This document shows, piece by piece, positions 18,608 to 30,970 of a stretch of 64,000 nucleotides of DNA (position 1 is its first letter; each line of letters starts with the position of its first letter). A program made the position numbers and the translations under genes. Origin of the DNA: Chloroflexota bacterium. Its GTDB lineage: Bacteria > Chloroflexota > UBA11872. The notes beneath the pieces were generated by a model. The model saw only the letters and a list, made by a program, of their open reading frames with translations. It had not been told where the DNA came from and made no database searches. Where the stretch lies: the NCBI GenBank assembly GCA_026706485.1, contig JAPOYR010000008.1:125836-189835 (forward strand). The letters are read 5' to 3'.

Positions 18608-19091
18608 GCTCCTGACTGTTGTTCCCGCGACCAGTGCCGAGTGCGCCGACGCGGGCGAATTGGCTTCGTTCGTGGTGAGCCCCTCGACTGGCTCGGGACA
18701 GGCTCTGTCGAACCACGTTCCCTCCGCGAACTCGACAGATGCCCTTCGACAAGCTCAGGGCGAACGGAGGGGCACCATCCCCGGCCGCGCCGTGGTCGGC
18801 CGGATTGACCCCCATCCTAACCTTCCCCCTTTCAGAGGGAAGGGACTGGACCCATTTCAGAGGGAAGGGACTGGACCCATTCCAGGGGGAAGGGACCGGA
18901 CCGGCGGTCGAGCCTTCCTCCTTCGCTCAGGCTTTTGCCTAGCTCTGAACGGGCGGGTCTGAGACCCGCCCCTACCCCAATGACCCGGAACCGCTGGACG
19001 TGGCCGGACTGGATTCCGGCTTGCGCCGGAATGACGGAGGGGTTGCGCGAAGGCCTCACTCCAGGCGGAAGGGACCGGACCTGGACGCTTC
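18608..19091. repeat. Repeat-rich gap between the SDR gene and uvrA
   Basis: About 480 nt without a gene. It carries an E-type composite repeat (about 18665-18770, with CTTCGACAAGCTCAGGG), a tandem array (18831-18905, separate entry), the GGGCGGGTCTGAGACCCGCC hairpin (about 18951-18975) and an ATTCCGGCTTGCGCCGGAAT palindrome (19013-19032). Confidence 0.8.
18831..18905. repeat. Tandem array of a ~23-bp unit
   Basis: About three consecutive units with core AGAGGGAAGGGACTGGACCC; the last one is diverged (GGGGGAAGGGACCGGACC). A further fragment (GCGGAAGGGACCGGACC) occurs at about 19066-19082, just after the uvrA stop. The core shares the GGACC ending of the D-type repeat, which suggests local amplification of part of that repeat. 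Confidence 0.8.
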
Positions 19092-21986
<2,895 letters not shown>

Positions 21987-22317
21987 AACGGTCCAGCTTA
22001 AGCGATTTGGGGTTCGGCCGGTGGCGCTTGTCGCGCGCGGCCGGGGAAGCTCACCCGCGGCCGGCCCCACGCTGCACGCCGGGCTGGCCGCCGGAGATTC
22101 TCCATTTCTGTCATGTCGAGCTCAACAGTTGTCATTGCGAGCCTCCCCTTTGTCATTTCGAGCGAAGCGAGAAATCCAAGGGGCAGGGAGAAGGCACAAC
22201 GTCCTTAGATTCCTCACTGCGTTCGGAATGACATTTGCTGCGTTCGGAGTGAAATTTGCAAGACGCAGGCGAGGAATCTGAGGGCCTGCGGACAGCGCAT
22301 ACCCGAACCCCTGGCCC
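21987..22317. repeat. Gap upstream of uvrA with two F-type repeats
   Basis: Contains F-type repeats at about 22152-22180 (CATTTCGAGCGAAGCGAGAA) and 22205-22232 (inverted or diverged copy, CACTGCGTTCGGAATGAC). The uvrA promoter should lie at the left end, but none is convincing. The minus-strand AAC(3)-like gene ends at 22318. No gene is seen. Confidence 0.65.
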
Positions 22318-23214
22318 CTACTTGGTGTGAGGCTGGTACACCCCCGCCGGATCGACCACGCAGAGCTGGGCGCCGGTGTGGCGGCCCTCGGGAATGGTCC
22401 AGGTCACGCCGTATTGGAGCGGCGTCAACCGGCCGTCGGCGATGAAGAACAGCTCCGGGTCGGCGGCGAACATCTCCCGTGCGGTCCGCTCCAGGTCGCG
22501 GGCGCGGAAGAGGCGGGCAATGGCGTTGCCCACGGCGCCGCGCTTCACCAAGCCGCGCTGTTCCAGGCCTTCGCCCAATCGGTTGAAGTCGTAGCTGCGC
22601 TCGGGCATGCCGGGAAAGCTTGGGTCGGGTCCCCACGCCTCGCTGTGCAGCGGAACCACGCGCCCGTCCGACAGGCGCTGGAGTCCTTCCACGGCGCGCG
22701 GGCGGCGGTGGGACCCGATCTCCTGCTCCATGAAGTGACCGGCGGTGAGGTTTTGATAGGGCACGCCCAGCAGCAGGAACCACCCGTCGAGGTCGAATAT
22801 CGCGCGCATGGACGGCTGTGCGTCCCAGCCGTCATCGCCGCCGGCGTCGATGATCGTGTCGCGCAGCGGCCCGATGGCGGCCACGGTCTGCACGATGTGG
22901 ATTGTGCGGCGGGCCTCCGGGCGGCGGAAGACGTGGTTGGGAATGGCGCCGGTCGTCACCGGCGTCTCCGCCGGGTCGAACACAAAGCCCGGCTCGTGGT
23001 ATTGGCCCGTGAAGGTGGGCGCGACGAGCGTTCCCTCGGGGCCAATCGCCGCCAGCAACGCGTCGACCACCCTATCCGCCCCACCCTCGACCGTGCCGAT
23101 GCTGCGCAATGAGCTGTGAAACATCACCAGGCCGCCGCGCGGCACTCCCAGCCGTTCGAGGCCGGAGGTCAACTCCGGGCCGGTGCGAATCACGCGGCCG
23201 GAAGGCGCGCTCAC
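22318..23214 (-). CDS. AAC(3)-family N-acetyltransferase-like protein
   Basis: About 298 residues of the aminoglycoside 3-N-acetyltransferase/YokD fold: LVMFHSSLRSIGTVEGGADRVVDALLAAIGPEGTLVAPTFT near the N-terminus (two adjacent stretches) is the family hallmark, followed by the FRRPEARRTIH segment and FLLLGVPYQNLTAGHFME, which replaces the usual LLLG-x-x-x-x-x-T-x-x-H. Environmental members usually are not resistance enzymes. The frame is open further upstream into the next gene; GTG 23214, 7 nt after the stop of the isomerase-like gene, gives a normal N-terminus (SAPSGRVIRTG). The close spacing implies one operon with the isomerase-like gene and perhaps the ThDP enzyme. Confidence 0.8.
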   Translation of the reverse strand: MSAPSGRVIRTGPELTSGLERLGVPRGGLVMFHSSLRSIGTVEGGADRVVDALLAAIGPEGTLVAPTFTGQYHEPGFVFDPAETPVTTGAIPNHVFRRPEARRTIHIVQTVAAIGPLRDTIIDAGGDDGWDAQPSMRAIFDLDGWFLLLGVPYQNLTAGHFMEQEIGSHRRPRAVEGLQRLSDGRVVPLHSEAWGPDPSFPGMPERSYDFNRLGEGLEQRGLVKRGAVGNAIARLFRARDLERTAREMFAADPELFFIADGRLTPLQYGVTWTIPEGRHTGAQLCVVDPAGVYQPHTK

Positions 23215-23221
23215 CGGAAGC

Positions 23222-24067
23222 TCAGTCGGCGCCGAGTTCGTCTTCGAGCCGACGCATGTGAGTGATGGCGTCGTGGGTGTAGCGGTCGAAGAAGTCGGCG
23301 TGGCCGCCGGCGCGGAAGACGGTGAAGGGGTCGGCGGTGTCGGGGAGCAGCTCGAACGCCAGCCAGCCGGTGTAGTCCACCTCGTCAAGCGCCCGCAGCA
23401 CCTCGCGGAAGTCGGCGTGTCCGTAGCCGGGCGGCAGGCGATTCGAGTCCGCCAGGTGCATGTGGGCCAGGTGCGGTCCGGCGTGGCGGATGGCGTCGCC
23501 CAGGGACGATTCCTCGATGTTCATGTGAAACGTGTCGCCCATGACGCCGCCGTTGGTCAGGCCGATGGCCTCCCACAGCTCGACGGCCTGCTCCAGGCGG
23601 TTGAGGAAGTAGGTCTCAAAGCGCGTCCAGCACTCCAGCGCGACGCTCACCCCGCGCTCGGCGGCGTACTCGCCGGCGGCGCGCAGGCCGTCCACTGCCC
23701 AGCGCCACTCGTCCTCGGGGTCGGCCAGCGGCAGCAGCTTCATGGAGGCGCTGGGGCGTCCCACGATCACCGGCGCGCCGACGTCAACCGCCAGATCGGT
23801 GAGCGAATTGAGGTAGGCCAGCGCGTTCGCCCGGATCTCCGGGTCGGGGTGGGCGAAGTCGCGGTCGGCGCTGATGACCGAGCTGATCGAGCTGACGGCA
23901 ATGCCCGCGTCGGCGACCCGGCGTCGCACGGCGGGGGCGTCGTAGGTCTCGGGCTGGCCCAAGAGCTCGATGCCGTCGTAGCCGAAGCGCGCCACGCGGT
24001 CGATGGACGCGCCGATGTCCTCGCCGTAGTAGACCAGGGCGCTGTAGGCGTACTTGAATGGCCGCAT
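23222..24067 (-). CDS. Sugar phosphate isomerase/epimerase-type TIM-barrel protein
   Basis: 281 residues of the xylose-isomerase-like TIM barrel (AP endonuclease family 2 fold). Typical features are the N-terminal YSALVYYG and GYDGIELLGQPE, the mid-protein Glu in VALECWTRFE, the metal-site-like GVMGDTFHMNIEESSLGDAI and HLAHMHLADSNRLPPGYGHADF, and LAFELLPD near the C-terminus. Ligands of the divalent metal would be the Glu, Asp, His and Glu in these motifs. The substrate is unknown; keto-sugar epimerases and inosose isomerases are similar. First gene of a close pair with the acetyltransferase-like gene downstream. Confidence 0.85.
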   Translation of the reverse strand: MRPFKYAYSALVYYGEDIGASIDRVARFGYDGIELLGQPETYDAPAVRRRVADAGIAVSSISSVISADRDFAHPDPEIRANALAYLNSLTDLAVDVGAPVIVGRPSASMKLLPLADPEDEWRWAVDGLRAAGEYAAERGVSVALECWTRFETYFLNRLEQAVELWEAIGLTNGGVMGDTFHMNIEESSLGDAIRHAGPHLAHMHLADSNRLPPGYGHADFREVLRALDEVDYTGWLAFELLPDTADPFTVFRAGGHADFFDRYTHDAITHMRRLEDELGAD

Positions 24068-24122
24068 CAGGCTTGAGCCCCTAACACACTGTCAACGGCT
24101 GGGTGCGTGAGCGCCAGCCAAC

Positions 24123-24201
24123 TCCGTTCGTGGTTAGCCGGTCGAACTACGTTCCCTCGACAGGCTCGGGACGGGCCCTTCGACAAGCTCAGGACGAACG
24201 G
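24123..24201. repeat. E-type composite repeat, copy 2
   Basis: Inverted-repeat sequence with CCGTTCGTGGTTAGC at one end and CTTCGACAAGCTCAGGACGA at the other, related to 18665-18770 and 45212-45298. It lies between the isomerase-like and ThDP-enzyme genes and could act as a transcript end or processing site. Confidence 0.75.
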
Positions 24202-24260
24202 ATCTTTCGTCACCTGCGGTGTTCGTGGGCTGCGGGTCAGGGACTTCATGGGAAGTGCGC

Positions 24261-26036
24261 CTACGCCGAGTCCTCGGGCTGGGGCGCCGAGTATCGCACC
24301 TCGGAGCCGCGCGGCATGGGGGCCGGCTCTCCCCGGCCGGGCTCGAACCAGGCGCCGGCGATGGGCGGGCGCACGGCGTCGGCGGCGACCACCAGGTCCA
24401 CCACGCACGGTTTGCCGCAATCGAGCGCCCAGCGAATGGCGTCCTCGACCTCGTCGTGGCGGGTCACCCGCACCCCTTCGCCGCCCAGGGCGCGTCCCAG
24501 CTCGGCGTAGTCCACCTCGACGCTGTATTCGGTGCCGATGATGCGCCCGCCGAAGTCGGCCATCTGGCCGTCGCGGATGGCGGCCAGCGACGAGTTGTTG
24601 AACACCAGCCAGATCACCGGCAGGCCCCACTCGACGGCCGTGGACACCTCCTGGTTGACCATGAGGAAGCCGCCGTCGCCGGTGACCGCCACGCAGGCCT
24701 TGTCGGGCTGCGCCAGCTTGGCGCCGATGATGGCGGTGGGACCCCAGCCCATCGGCGTCCAGCCGCCCGGATTCAGAAAGCGCCCGCCGGCTCGAATGGG
24801 ATAGAAGGCGGCGAAGTAGTGGGCGTGGTTGCCGGTGTCGACGGAGATGATCGAGTCGTCGGGCAGCACGCGGCGCACCTGCTCGGCCACGCGCAGCGGC
24901 TCCATGGGCGTGGCGTCGGGCGGGGTGAGATCCAATTCGTAGGCGCGCTTGGCGCGGCGGATCAGCGCGGCGTCGGCCTCGGCGGATGGCCGCCCGCCGA
25001 GGCGCTCGACGGCCTCGCGCAGATCGTTGACCACCGCGAGCGCGTCGCCTTCCAGCCCCAGCTCGATGGGTCCGGCACGGCCCATTTCGCGGGCTTCGAT
25101 GTCGATCTGGATGATGCGGTTCTGCGGCACGAACGGCTTGCCCTCGGTCCACCAGCTGGTGGACTCGTCGGCGAAGCGATAGCCCACGGCCAGGATCAGG
25201 TCGGCGCGTTCGCGGATCAGCTCGTGCGCCACGGGATGCCCCAGCCAGCCGACCATGCCGACCGCCAGCGGGTGGTCCTCGGGCACCACGCCCTTGGAGA
25301 CGAAGGACGAGGCGATGGCCGCGCCCAGGCTCTCGGCCAGCGCGGTGACTGACTCGCCCGCGCTGGAGATGAGCGCGCCGTTGCCCGCAATGATGACCGG
25401 GAACTCGGCGTCGACGAGCAGCTGCGCCGCCCGAGTGGTCAGCTCGGCGTCGGCCCGCGGCCGCGCCCGGGCCGGAAACGGGTCGGGGTCCTCGGGCCGC
25501 GTCTCGACCTCGGACGCTTGCAGGTCCCAGGGAATCTCCAGTCCAACCGGTCCCGGCCGCCCCACCTGCGCCGCCGTGAAGGCCTTGCGCACGGCGGTCG
25601 GGATCGTGCGCGGGTCGGCGATGGACCAGACGCGCTTGGTGATGGGCTGCAGCATCTGCATGAACGCCTGGTCCGCCGGCGCGGTGTCGGGGCGCGAGGT
25701 CTCCTGCAGCTGCCCGCGGCCGTACCAGCGCTGGATGGGCGCGCCCACGATAGCCAGCACGGGGCTGGAGGTGGACATGGCGGTGGCGATGCCCATGATC
25801 ATGTTGGCCGCGCCCGGCCCCACCGACGAGCAGCACACGCCGACCTGGCCGCTGACGCGGGCGTAGCCGTCGGCGATGTGCGCCGCCGCCTGCTCGTGGC
25901 GCACGAGCATGAAGTCGATCTGGTCGGAGCCGTGGATCGCGTCCAGGATGTTGGTGTTGCCGTGGCCGGGAATGCCGAAGACGTAGCGCACGCCGTGGCG
26001 TTCGAGCGCGTCGACCAGGACTTCGGCGGCGTTCAC
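24261..26036 (-). CDS. Thiamine-diphosphate-dependent enzyme, acetolactate-synthase-like
   Basis: 591 residues with the three-domain layout of the ALS/pyruvate-decarboxylase superfamily. The catalytic glutamate that activates ThDP is E48 in VRHEQAAAHIADGYAR; the ThDP/Mg motif is GDG at 453-455, ending with NN at 480-481. The QSSSVGPGAANM-like stretch (here CCSSVGPGAANMIMGI) and the central TPP_enzyme_M region are present. It could be a catabolic acetolactate synthase, a benzaldehyde- or oxalyl-type lyase, or a glyoxylate carboligase; no small regulatory subunit (IlvN) gene is adjacent, which argues against the biosynthetic enzyme. Its position beside an isomerase suggests use in carbohydrate catabolism (inference). 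Confidence 0.88.
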   Translation of the reverse strand: MNAAEVLVDALERHGVRYVFGIPGHGNTNILDAIHGSDQIDFMLVRHEQAAAHIADGYARVSGQVGVCCSSVGPGAANMIMGIATAMSTSSPVLAIVGAPIQRWYGRGQLQETSRPDTAPADQAFMQMLQPITKRVWSIADPRTIPTAVRKAFTAAQVGRPGPVGLEIPWDLQASEVETRPEDPDPFPARARPRADAELTTRAAQLLVDAEFPVIIAGNGALISSAGESVTALAESLGAAIASSFVSKGVVPEDHPLAVGMVGWLGHPVAHELIRERADLILAVGYRFADESTSWWTEGKPFVPQNRIIQIDIEAREMGRAGPIELGLEGDALAVVNDLREAVERLGGRPSAEADAALIRRAKRAYELDLTPPDATPMEPLRVAEQVRRVLPDDSIISVDTGNHAHYFAAFYPIRAGGRFLNPGGWTPMGWGPTAIIGAKLAQPDKACVAVTGDGGFLMVNQEVSTAVEWGLPVIWLVFNNSSLAAIRDGQMADFGGRIIGTEYSVEVDYAELGRALGGEGVRVTRHDEVEDAIRWALDCGKPCVVDLVVAADAVRPPIAGAWFEPGRGEPAPMPRGSEVRYSAPQPEDSA

Positions 26037-26263
26037 GGCGTGGCTCGGGATAGTTTGCGGATGACGAATAGATTCCCGCCTCTAAGGGAATCTGACAACC
26101 GTTGAGTGATTGATCGGGCGAGTTGGGCGGGTTTGAAACCCGCCCCTACGTTTGGAGGGTCTAGCTGCGGGCGGCCGCAAGGGCCGCCCCTACAGGGACT
26201 GGACCTTGGCGCAGCCCGGATATCCTGGGGCGCGACGCGATACCTGGTTGAGCGACCCGCCGC
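26037..26263. repeat. Divergent gap with three repeats
   Basis: Between the ThDP-enzyme gene (minus) and the exonuclease pair (plus). Holds a degenerate ATTCCC palindrome (about 26070-26091, GATTCCCGCCTCTAAGGGAA), the GGGCGGGTTTGAAACCCGCC hairpin (about 26124-26149) and the GGCGGCCGCAAGGGCCGCCC hairpin (about 26169-26191). Promoters for both flanking genes should be here, but no clear pair is seen. Confidence 0.7.
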
Positions 26264-27511
26264 ATGCTGCGCATCGTCCATGCCGCCGATATCCATCTGG
26301 ACACGCCCTATCGGCGTCACGACGAGGCGGTGCGCGCGCGGCTGCGGGACGCGGGGCGCGAGGCGTTCGTCCGCTTGATCGACCTGGCGCTGGGGCGGCA
26401 GGCGGACGCGCTGCTGATCGCCGGGGACCTCTTCGACAACGACTTGCTGACGCTGGCGACGGAGCGCGTGCTGGTCGACGAGCTGACGCGCGCGACGAGC
26501 GCCGGGCTGACCGTGGTCTACGCCACGGGCAACCACGATCCGGGGCGGGCCAACTACCGGGCCATGGGGATCGACTGGCCGGAGGAGCGCTTTCACCTAG
26601 TCGCGTCGCGACAGCCGCGGCAGATCGCCATCGAGCGTGAGGACGAAGTGGTGGGCTGGGTGGTGGCGGCGGGGCACCAGACGCCCCGCGAGGACCGCGA
26701 CCTGGCCGCGGCCTTTCCGCCCGCGCCCGGGCCGGAGCCAGCTGTGGGGCTGCTGCACGCGCACGTTGTGGGCGCAGCCGCAGTCGAGCAGCACGACAGC
26801 TACGCCCCGACCTCTCTCGACAGCCTGGATCCTAGCTACGCCTACTGGGCGCTGGGCCACATCCACCAGTGCCAGAAGGTTCGGCCCGATCCACCGGTTC
26901 ACTATTCGGGCAACTTGCAGGGGCGACAGTTCGGCGAGGAGGGCGCCAAGGGCGCGCTGGTGGTGACGCTGGAGCGCGGCGCCGCGCCGGAAATCGAGTT
27001 CAACGCGCTGGCGCCGGTGCGTTGGGAGTCGCTGGCGCCCGACGGACTTGACGCGACACGCAACCTGACCGACGTGCACGCGGCTGTACGCGCGGCTTTC
27101 GACGCGCGACGGGGCGGTGCGCTGCCGGACCAGGAGTGGATCCTGCGAGTAGACCTGCGCGGCGCCTGCGAGTTGGCGTCGTTGCTCGCCAGCGCCGACG
27201 AGCGCGCCGAGCTGGCGGCGCAGCTGCGCGAGGACCTGGGCGTGCTGGATGTCGAGGTGCGCGACCGCGGTTTGCACCGGCCGGTGGACATCGAGTCCCA
27301 CCGCGATCAGCCGCATCTGCTCGGTCAGACTCTGGCGCTTCTCGAGCGGGCCAAGGCCGACGACGCGGCGCTGGACGGCATCACGCCGGTCCAGGTGGCC
27401 GGCGGCGACGGCACCGAGTCGGCTGAGCGCCGCGCGTATCTCCGCGAGCTGCTCCACGACCTAGACGCCGAGGCGGCCGTGCGGCTGCTGCGTGAGTCGG
27501 AGTCCGCATGA
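26264..27511 (+). CDS. DNA repair exonuclease, SbcD/YhaO-type metallophosphoesterase
   Basis: 415 residues. The five phosphoesterase motifs of Mre11/SbcD nucleases are visible: D9-x-H11 (AADIHLD), GD (IAGDLFDN, 54-55), GNHD (89-92), a His in LLHAHVVG (about 165) and GHIHQ (about 198). The C-terminal ~200 residues are a capping domain. The Mn-dependent nuclease is expected to process DNA ends together with the ATPase encoded by the next gene, whose start overlaps its stop by 4 nt (ATGA), so the two are translationally coupled. It resembles B. subtilis YhaO more than classical SbcD in its association with a YhaN-like partner. Confidence 0.9.
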   Translation: MLRIVHAADIHLDTPYRRHDEAVRARLRDAGREAFVRLIDLALGRQADALLIAGDLFDNDLLTLATERVLVDELTRATSAGLTVVYATGNHDPGRANYRAMGIDWPEERFHLVASRQPRQIAIEREDEVVGWVVAAGHQTPREDRDLAAAFPPAPGPEPAVGLLHAHVVGAAAVEQHDSYAPTSLDSLDPSYAYWALGHIHQCQKVRPDPPVHYSGNLQGRQFGEEGAKGALVVTLERGAAPEIEFNALAPVRWESLAPDGLDATRNLTDVHAAVRAAFDARRGGALPDQEWILRVDLRGACELASLLASADERAELAAQLREDLGVLDVEVRDRGLHRPVDIESHRDQPHLLGQTLALLERAKADDAALDGITPVQVAGGDGTESAERRAYLRELLHDLDAEAAVRLLRESESA

Positions 27512-30510
27512 GAATCGACGGCTGGGAGATCGACGCCTTCGGACCGATCAGCGGTTGGACGCGGCACGGCCTGGCCGAGCACGGCGTGGTGGTGATCGCC
27601 GGAGACAACGAGACCGGCAAGTCGGCGCTGTTCGAGTTTCTGACCACCGCGTTGTTCGGATTCGCGCCGGCCACGGCCGGGAATCACCCCTACAGTCCCT
27701 GGGGCGGAGGCTTCCCCGGCGGGGCGCTGCTCGCAAGCCTGGGCGACGGGCGCAGCGTGCGCCTCGCGCGGCGATTGACATCACGTCCCCAGGGGACGAT
27801 CGAGATCGACGGCCAGCCGCGCGATCTGGCGAACCGCCCTGTGGTCTGGGTCGGCGGGCTGGCACGCGCGATCTTCACCAACCTCCACGCCGTGACCCAG
27901 GAAGACGCGCTGGGCATGGACCCGCGCACCTGGCAGAGCGTCGAGGATCGCATGCTCGGCGGGGCGTCATTCGACTTCCTTCGACCGGCGCGCGAGGTCG
28001 TGGCGCAGCTCGACCAGGACCGTCAGGCACTTTGGCGTCCGGACCGGCGGGGCCGCCCGCGGGCGGTCGAGATTCGCGAGCGCACTCGTGCGCTGGGTGA
28101 GGAGCTGCGGCCGGCGAGCGGACGCCGATCGGAGATCGAAGCGAAGCAGGCTCGTCTGGCGGAGATCGTCGAGATCTTGGAGGCGATCGAGCGCGGGCCA
28201 CAGGGTCTGCAAGCCATCGAGGTCATGCTGGAGCGCGACGCCACGCTGTCGCCCATCGTGCGCCGCGCGCGCCGGGCGGAGTCCCTGAATGCCCAAGCCG
28301 CATCGCTCGTGGCGAACGACGACTACGGCCCGGACCCGCGAGCCATGCGTACCGAGCTGCGGGATGCCGTCACGTCGGGGGAGCGGCGCATCGATGAGAT
28401 CGATGCCGAGATCGAGCAATTGGCCGAGGCCCGCGAAATCGATTCGGTCCACCAGACGGCGCTCGCTCACCGAGACCTGATCCTGGAATTGCAGGCCGAG
28501 ATTCCGCTGCACGTCGAGGACGACCGGCGCATCGAGCAAATGTCCGGTGCGCTGCACGAAGAGAGCGGCGGCTTCGGGCAGATCGGCGAGCGAGTGCTGG
28601 ACCGGGATCTGGACGCCGGCGCCCTGGAGACGCTGCGGGACTTGCGAGTCGCCGAGTCGCGCGGACGCTTCGAGGCCTGGACCGTGGCCGTCGCCGATGC
28701 CGACTATCGAGCCGTGGAGCGGCGGCACGCGGCCGAAACGGCGGAGCGCACGCAGCGCGAGCGCGAGGTGCTGGGCGATGTCCCGGACTTGGCGCAGGCC
28801 CACGGGCGCGTGCAAAGCCTGCTCGAGCTCGGCCGGGCCGAGGCCCTAACGGCCGCCGGCGGTGGCGCACCGTCACGTGCCTGGCGAGTTGCGATTCCGG
28901 TGCTGGTGGCGCTCGCCGGGGCGGCGGCCATCGTTGTCGGCATCTTCTTGGGCGGCACGGTCCTTGCCATTCTGGCGAGCGTGGGCGCGTCGTTGGCCGC
29001 GGCCGCGGCAGTGGATCTCTCGCGCATCGTGACGGCGCGCCGCCGCGCCGGCGCGGGTCCGGCCGCCGCGGCGGCACTGCGCAAACGTGCGGATATAGCC
29101 CCGGACACGAGCGCCGCCGACGCCCTGGACGACGCCATGCGCCAGCGCGACGCGGCGCGACGCGCCGCCGACATCGACCAGCGGCTCGCGACCGCGAAGG
29201 TGGCGATCGAGGATGCGGCGCGTCGTGAGGACGAGGCCGCGCTGGCCGCCACTGCGGCGCGAAACGCCTGGCTGGAGCTGATTCCCAACGTCCCGATTGC
29301 GCCGGTCCAGCTAAAGCGTCCCCGCGAGACGCTGCTGCGCGACGTGGAGGAGCTGCGTGACTCGCTGGCGCGCACGCATGCCCTGATAGAGGACCGCCGG
29401 ACGGTGCAGGAGCGCATCGACCATCGCCTTCGGCGTCTGCAAGCCCTCCGTGACGAGTTGGACCTCGACCCGGCGGCCGACGTCGTACCCGCGGTGGCGG
29501 AACTGGGCCGGAAGCTGACTGCGGCGGAGGCGGCCAAGGGCGAGGCCGAGGCTGCCGCCGGGGCGATTGCCAAGTTGCGCGACGAACGGCGGCAGGTCGG
29601 TGACGCGCGGGATGTCGCCGACACCGAGTTGGGGCTGCTTGAGACTCAGTTGGCACGGCTTGATCCAGTTGAGGCTGATCCCGACGCGGGCCTGGATCGC
29701 TTGGAGCGGGCGCGGGCCGCGCGCGACGAGGCCACGCGAGCACGGGCCGACCTCGACCGCGAGACGCCGAATTGGCGGGAGCGCGTGGCCGAGGCCGACC
29801 GTTTAGAGGCCCAGGGCGAGGCCATCGAGCTCACGGACGACCGCCGCGTCGAGCTGCGGCGCCGTGGGGCGGAGCTGCAGGAGGAGGCGAACGGTCTGCG
29901 CGATGAGCGCGGTGGTTTGACCCGGGACGTGCAGGAGATGGAAGCGCTGCCCGGCCCGGCGCACGTGCAGGGCGCCATCGAGGAGGCGCTGGCGGAGCTG
30001 GAAGAGGTTCAACGCGCGCACGACCGGCTGGCGCTGCTGGCGGCGGCGATTTCCGCCGCCGAGCGGGCCTATCGCGACGCGCATCAATCGCCCCTGCTGG
30101 AGGCCGCGAGCGCCCACCTCGCCAGCATCACCGGCGGGCGCTATGACCGGCTAATCGCCGACGACTCGACGGGCGACGGGGTGCGCCTGCACGTGCGGCG
30201 TCGGGGCGAGGACTTTCCCGTGGTCGTGGGGCATCCCCTCAGCCGCGGCACGCTGCAGCAGATCTACCTGGCGCTACGCCTCGCGATGGTGGACCAGGTC
30301 GAGGGTGAGGACGCCGAGCGGCTGCCGCTGTTCATGGACGAAATGTTCGTGAACTGGGACCCGTCCCGCACCGGCCGCGGCATGGCCGTGCTGCGCGAGA
30401 TCGGCCGGTCGCGGCAGGTGTTCCTCTTCACCGCCGATCCCGCCTGGGCGGAGCGCACCAGCGCCCAAGCCGAGGCCATGGTCGTCGCCACGCCGGGGCT
30501 CGGCGGGTGA
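27508..30510 (+). CDS. SMC-like AAA ATPase, YhaN/SbcC-type
   Basis: 1000 residues. The N-terminal ATPase half begins with a Walker A GDNETGKSA (32-40). Long charged coiled-coil regions rich in Arg, Glu and Ala follow, split by a hydrophobic stretch at about 457-503 (RVAIPVLVALAGAAAIVVGI and a second run of small hydrophobics) long enough for two membrane helices, as in YhaN of Bacillus. The C-terminal lobe has the signature region LSRGTLQQIYLALRLAM (about 910) and Walker B LPLFMDEMFVNWD (about 940). It should open and close DNA-end access for the nuclease subunit (inference from SbcCD). Second gene of a two-gene operon. Confidence 0.88.
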   Translation: MRIDGWEIDAFGPISGWTRHGLAEHGVVVIAGDNETGKSALFEFLTTALFGFAPATAGNHPYSPWGGGFPGGALLASLGDGRSVRLARRLTSRPQGTIEIDGQPRDLANRPVVWVGGLARAIFTNLHAVTQEDALGMDPRTWQSVEDRMLGGASFDFLRPAREVVAQLDQDRQALWRPDRRGRPRAVEIRERTRALGEELRPASGRRSEIEAKQARLAEIVEILEAIERGPQGLQAIEVMLERDATLSPIVRRARRAESLNAQAASLVANDDYGPDPRAMRTELRDAVTSGERRIDEIDAEIEQLAEAREIDSVHQTALAHRDLILELQAEIPLHVEDDRRIEQMSGALHEESGGFGQIGERVLDRDLDAGALETLRDLRVAESRGRFEAWTVAVADADYRAVERRHAAETAERTQREREVLGDVPDLAQAHGRVQSLLELGRAEALTAAGGGAPSRAWRVAIPVLVALAGAAAIVVGIFLGGTVLAILASVGASLAAAAAVDLSRIVTARRRAGAGPAAAAALRKRADIAPDTSAADALDDAMRQRDAARRAADIDQRLATAKVAIEDAARREDEAALAATAARNAWLELIPNVPIAPVQLKRPRETLLRDVEELRDSLARTHALIEDRRTVQERIDHRLRRLQALRDELDLDPAADVVPAVAELGRKLTAAEAAKGEAEAAAGAIAKLRDERRQVGDARDVADTELGLLETQLARLDPVEADPDAGLDRLERARAARDEATRARADLDRETPNWRERVAEADRLEAQGEAIELTDDRRVELRRRGAELQEEANGLRDERGGLTRDVQEMEALPGPAHVQGAIEEALAELEEVQRAHDRLALLAAAISAAERAYRDAHQSPLLEAASAHLASITGGRYDRLIADDSTGDGVRLHVRRRGEDFPVVVGHPLSRGTLQQIYLALRLAMVDQVEGEDAERLPLFMDEMFVNWDPSRTGRGMAVLREIGRSRQVFLFTADPAWAERTSAQAEAMVVATPGLGG

Positions 30511-30583
30511 CGTTGGCTTGGATCGCCGTGGGGGCGGATCACCACGGTTAGCGTGCGGACAGGCTGGTGGGGCGGGTCGCGCC

Positions 30584-30970
30584 TCACCAAAGGCGGCGAA
30601 TGGCGTAGCGGTCGAAGGTGGATTCGTTGGAGATGAGCACGAGGTCGCGTGAGATCGCCTGGGCGATGAGCATGCGGTCGAAGGGGTCGTTGAGCGGCCC
30701 CGAAAGGGCGCCGGCGCGGGCGGCTTCCGCGACAGTTATCGGCAGTTCTTCAAAGCCCTGGTCGGCGATGGCGCCGGCAACGTCAGGCGCCATCGCCACG
30801 GCCTCATCCAGTCTGCCCCGGTGATATTTGGTGGTTATTTCCCAAGCGGAGATCGCGCTGACGAATACGACGTTTGCATCGTCGCCGATGCGGCGACGGG
30901 CCCGCCGCGGCAATCGTTCGCTCCCGTTCACCCACCAGATGAGGGCATGGGTGTCAAGCAGCAACCGCAA
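30584..30970 (-). CDS. PIN-domain toxin, VapC-like
   Basis: 128-residue PIN ribonuclease of a type II toxin-antitoxin pair. The conserved acidic residues are D6 (LLLDTHALIWW), E44 (SAWEIT) and D95/D98 in LNDPFDRMLIAQA. Such toxins cut specific tRNA or rRNA sites in their single-stranded loops. The last base of the antitoxin gene (stop at 30971) directly precedes the start at 30970, so translation is tightly coupled. Confidence 0.92.
   Translation of the reverse strand: MRLLLDTHALIWWVNGSERLPRRARRRIGDDANVVFVSAISAWEITTKYHRGRLDEAVAMAPDVAGAIADQGFEELPITVAEAARAGALSGPLNDPFDRMLIAQAISRDLVLISNESTFDRYAIRRLW

Noticed and set aside
22318..23214. Antibiotic-resistance gene (aminoglycoside acetyltransferase)
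   Set aside because: Only family-level similarity; environmental AAC(3)-fold proteins are mostly unlinked to resistance and the context is metabolic.
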